Below, one piece after another: positions 61,311 through 64,000 of a stretch of DNA of 64,000 nucleotides. Position 1 is the first letter of the stretch. Every line of letters starts with the position of its first letter. Both the position numbers and the translations under genes were made by a program. This DNA is from Niebla homalea (lineage: Eukaryota > Ascomycota > Lecanoromycetes > Lecanorales > Ramalinaceae), in NCBI GenBank assembly GCA_019925105.1, contig JAHGAU010000004.1, forward strand, positions 558,001 to 622,000. Reading direction: 5' to 3'. The notes under the pieces are model-generated. The model was not told the origin of the DNA, did not search any database, and saw only the letters and a program-made list of their open reading frames with translations.

Positions 61311-63331
61311 GCCAGAAATCGTCGTATCTTACGGTTTGTGCGACTATGCATGGGACTGACTGCGGAGTGGATGGATATGTAGGTGCTAACATCCCTCTGC
61401 TGTAAAGCTTATACGAACTGCCTCAACTTCATTATGCAATATCGTAGTCACTGCTTTGATGGACTCGTGGTGGTGAATGTGGTGAGTGAGGGTGGTGAAT
61501 GACACTTGCGGTGTGTTGTTACTGACACGACCTCACTTTCATCACTGTCTTGGGTTACTACCGGTGGATTCCTTTGAAGCTGGCAAGGATGGTCCCTTGC
61601 GTCCTAAGGCCACCTTGTAAGTATAAGACGGTATTGAGATGGCAGGACATGGTAAGCAAAATGTATATATTTAATTGAGCTTCTTGTAGTCTTGTTGCTG
61701 TTCTTTGATAGTATCCACGTCGTAACGCTGCTGGGCCGCGTCCTGCAGCGCTGGTTGAAGGGTAGAGTTACCGTGTGACGGACTCGCGGTGGTGGGTGAT
61801 ATTGGCGAGTAAGGCTTGCGAATGTTGTCTGACTGGGGATGACAGAAGCATTGGCTGAACGATGTGTATGAAGAAGAAAAGACTGCTGAAGACTAGGTGG
61901 ACTTTGGGTAATTGTTCATATGACTGGGGAGGTCTAAAGACGACCGAACGAAGAATGAAGGAAGAAAGAAGAGGGTGGGGGGGGGACAGGGTTATTTATA
62001 CAGTCATCGGAGGTCAAGAGCCCGGATCACAATTACAAGGTTACTTCACTAGACACTGTCACTGTCTGTGGTGGTGAAGACCGCTGATGTTGCAGGTGGT
62101 GGCATTGCCACTCTGGTGAAGCTTTGCCGACAAAGAAAATAATATTCACATGTACCGTGACGTTAAGGAGGAAGCTACAGATCAAGGGGCGGGGCACAGC
62201 AGCAGCCATTGATGCTGAGGAAGGATGAAGGAGACTGTGTGACTCTTGGACGTGAGGCTGTCAGAAGAAGCGAAGGCTCGGTATTGTCTTACAAGTATCA
62301 AGCTTACTCCGGCTGCTGCTTCGAGATTTGTTCCTGATTTGGTTTATTGGGTGATGTAGCTCTTTATGGCACGGAGAGTTTTGGGCTATCAACCAACGCG
62401 AAGCATTGGAGCGATGAGTGTGGAATGCGTTCCTCTGCTTGGGATACGAGTATTATGTGCATTCTGATGGGCGAGCGTATTTGGGTTCGGACTTGGAAGC
62501 ATAATACGGGCCCTGTTAATGTGGGACTGCGCTGTGGGGGGTAGAGTGACGGTCCGAGGGATTGAGGTGAAAGCGAGCTGAGGAATCCATGAGTCCATGG
62601 TCAGACAATGATGAAAGAGGGCTTAGAGGGCTTCTGCTAGCCGTGCTGGAGCAGTCCCATGATTAGATGAAAACCTTCTCCGTTGCACTCATCGCTGGAT
62701 GTCCTCTACTCATGTCAAATCAGGTTACATTCGCCTTGACGCCACTCGTACTTTCCCATCCGCCCTCCACCGTTGTCCACCTCTTGTCTGTATGTTTCAG
62801 CCAGCCTTGCATGATCTCAGACATGTCCTTCATATAACGCCGTTGCGTATCGATGCAGCAAACAGGTGTACGTGCTGAGGGAAGCCGGCGCGGGATTTGA
62901 TTTTCCGGGGGCGGATATGGAAATATAATGTTCCGAGCTAATACCTGATGCACGGGGGTATTCCGCGGCTGTCTTGGCAGCCTCTGCATTGAAGATCCTG
63001 TCTGTAAAGGCCTACCAAACGGCCCTTTGTTTGCGCATATTGCATCAATACCCTCGAATACGGAGTAACAAGAATAATACGGATGAACAATAATAAATGG
63101 CAGCTCCAGTCTTGTTGGCCCAGAGATAGCTCAACAACCTTAACAGCCTCTCCATCACCCAAGTCAGGAAAAGAGTAAAGAGAGCATGTTTCTCTCCCGC
63201 ACCTCCCCAATACGACCACGGGAAAAAATGAAGTTGCCAAAGCTCGCAGGCGTTATTAGAGCGGCAGGAAAAAGCGCGTAGGTTACCGATGTTACTATGC
63301 TCGTTCCGCCTATCACCTTTGGTGATTCGAT
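61311..63331. other. Normal-GC sequence, no gene assigned
   Basis: Two kilobases of mixed short frames on both strands, up to 100 codons (62938-63240, minus). The text of 62720-63240 on the minus strand is partly coding-like, but shifts frame near 62965. I recognise no domain and cannot build a splice model. It may hold further decayed genes. Confidence 0.4.
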
Positions 63332-63449
63332 TTAAGCTCTTCTAACCAAACGCACCATTAAAGCGAGTCTTTCTATCAATACCGACCCAAAGAAGAAGAT
63401 TTCCCTCACTACTGAAACCTCTTCGTTAAGTTCGGAACCGGAAATCACT

Positions 63450-63656
63450 TCAACTTCTCTGCTTCCTTGGGTATAGCCTACTCTCCGAGGATCCTCTTCC
63501 ACTTTGCTCTGGTCCGCCGCTTCTCCCATGCTTCTCCTGGTACTTCTCGGATGCCTCCTTAATAACCCGCTGTAAAAGGACGACAGGATCTTCTTCGTTG
63601 ATCTCGCACCAGGATTTATCTCCCAACGAGGTGAAGTCCAAGTCAGCACGATACAT
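63450..63656 (-). CDS. Unrecognised short open frame, possible first exon
   Basis: From an ATG in good context (aaaATGt, 63656) the minus strand reads MYRADLDFTSLGDKSWCEIN and then an Arg/Lys/Glu-rich helix-like stretch. It is open for 68 codons. A different minus frame (63332 to about 63480) continues with coding-like text (VEVISGSELNEEVSVVREIF), which would need an intron or a frameshift. No family recognised. Confidence 0.25.
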   Translation of the reverse strand: MYRADLDFTSLGDKSWCEINEEDPVVLLQRVIKEASEKYQEKHGRSGGPEQSGRGSSESRLYPRKQRS

Positions 63657-63837
63657 TTTGAAAAAGGGCAGGAAAGGAAAGATTGAACCATAAGAAGGGG
63701 CGGCGGGCGAGGGGGAAAAAACCAAAAACATGCCCATCAGATCCCGCGCACCCTCTCGTCGGCGACCATGGTCTGGACGGTCCACTTCTCCCCAAGCCGC
63801 TGCGCCGTAAGTTTCCCGCCGAACTCGCCACCCCAAG

Positions 63838-63916
63838 TGAGATACACATAATTAGCTACTCATCATACATACATATTCCATATTACCCATCCACCCTTTA
63901 TACTGAGCACGCCACG
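63838..63916 (-). mobile_element. LTR fragment, opposite orientation to copy 3
   Basis: The reverse complement begins gtggcgtgctcagtataaag, as in the LTRs at 37490 and 55890, and continues through tatgtatgatgagtagct before similarity ends. Only the promoter-distal half is present. Confidence 0.65.
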
Positions 63917-64000
63917 ATTTGGTAGCAATAGCTAAAGATCACAATCCTCACTCATCGCACCATTCAAGATGTAGACGGTACGGTACACGTCTCACCAGCG

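Overview
The window looks like a stretch of chromosome from a filamentous ascomycete (Pezizomycotina). About 45 kb is extremely AT-rich, stop-riddled DNA in which transposon relics can still be recognised; the substitutions are C-to-T and G-to-A, as expected from repeat-induced point mutation (RIP). Two blocks of normal composition remain: about 17.7-21.4 kb and about 52.7-64 kb. The genes have short introns with GT-AG borders and CTNAC-like branch points. No bacterial gene layout, rRNA, CRISPR array or intact tRNA gene is visible.

Layout. 1-17.7 kb: the 3' part of a LINE, a probable solo LTR, a small LTR element (9129-10681), part of a foldback element, and an odd GC-rich block of hairpins with a tRNA-like segment (15825-16800). 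17.7-21.4 kb: an island with one intact three-exon gene encoding an 884-residue protein with a complete Ulp1/SENP-type (C48) cysteine protease catalytic set. 21.4-52.65 kb: nested transposon relics. These are a Copia-like element (21900-26844), a solo LTR (29169-29370), an internally deleted LINE (29847-32870) carrying two foldback elements with 8-bp target duplications, a full-length reverse-strand LINE (36702-42650) carrying a solo LTR, and a full-length forward LINE (44804-52637, 13-bp target duplication) interrupted by a 2-kb LTR element. 52.65-64 kb: a four-exon gene for a 567-residue PD-(D/E)XK nuclease-like protein (53297-55218), minisatellites, a weakly mutated short LTR element with a gag-like start (55890-57406), and decayed genes that include several copies of one unrecognised family (58.9-61.3 kb).

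How it fits together. The two confident genes are both on the minus strand and both border RIP-mutated transposons, yet carry no RIP damage themselves. The LTR elements are short (1.5-2 kb) and have no recognisable pol, so they probably depended on enzymes made by other elements. Their LTRs form two related families that share a central GC-rich core. Target duplications give an insertion order: LINEs first, LTR elements and foldback elements inserted into them, then RIP. The two main gene models were assembled by hand from reading frames and splice signals. Family names rest on motif recognition, not database searches.
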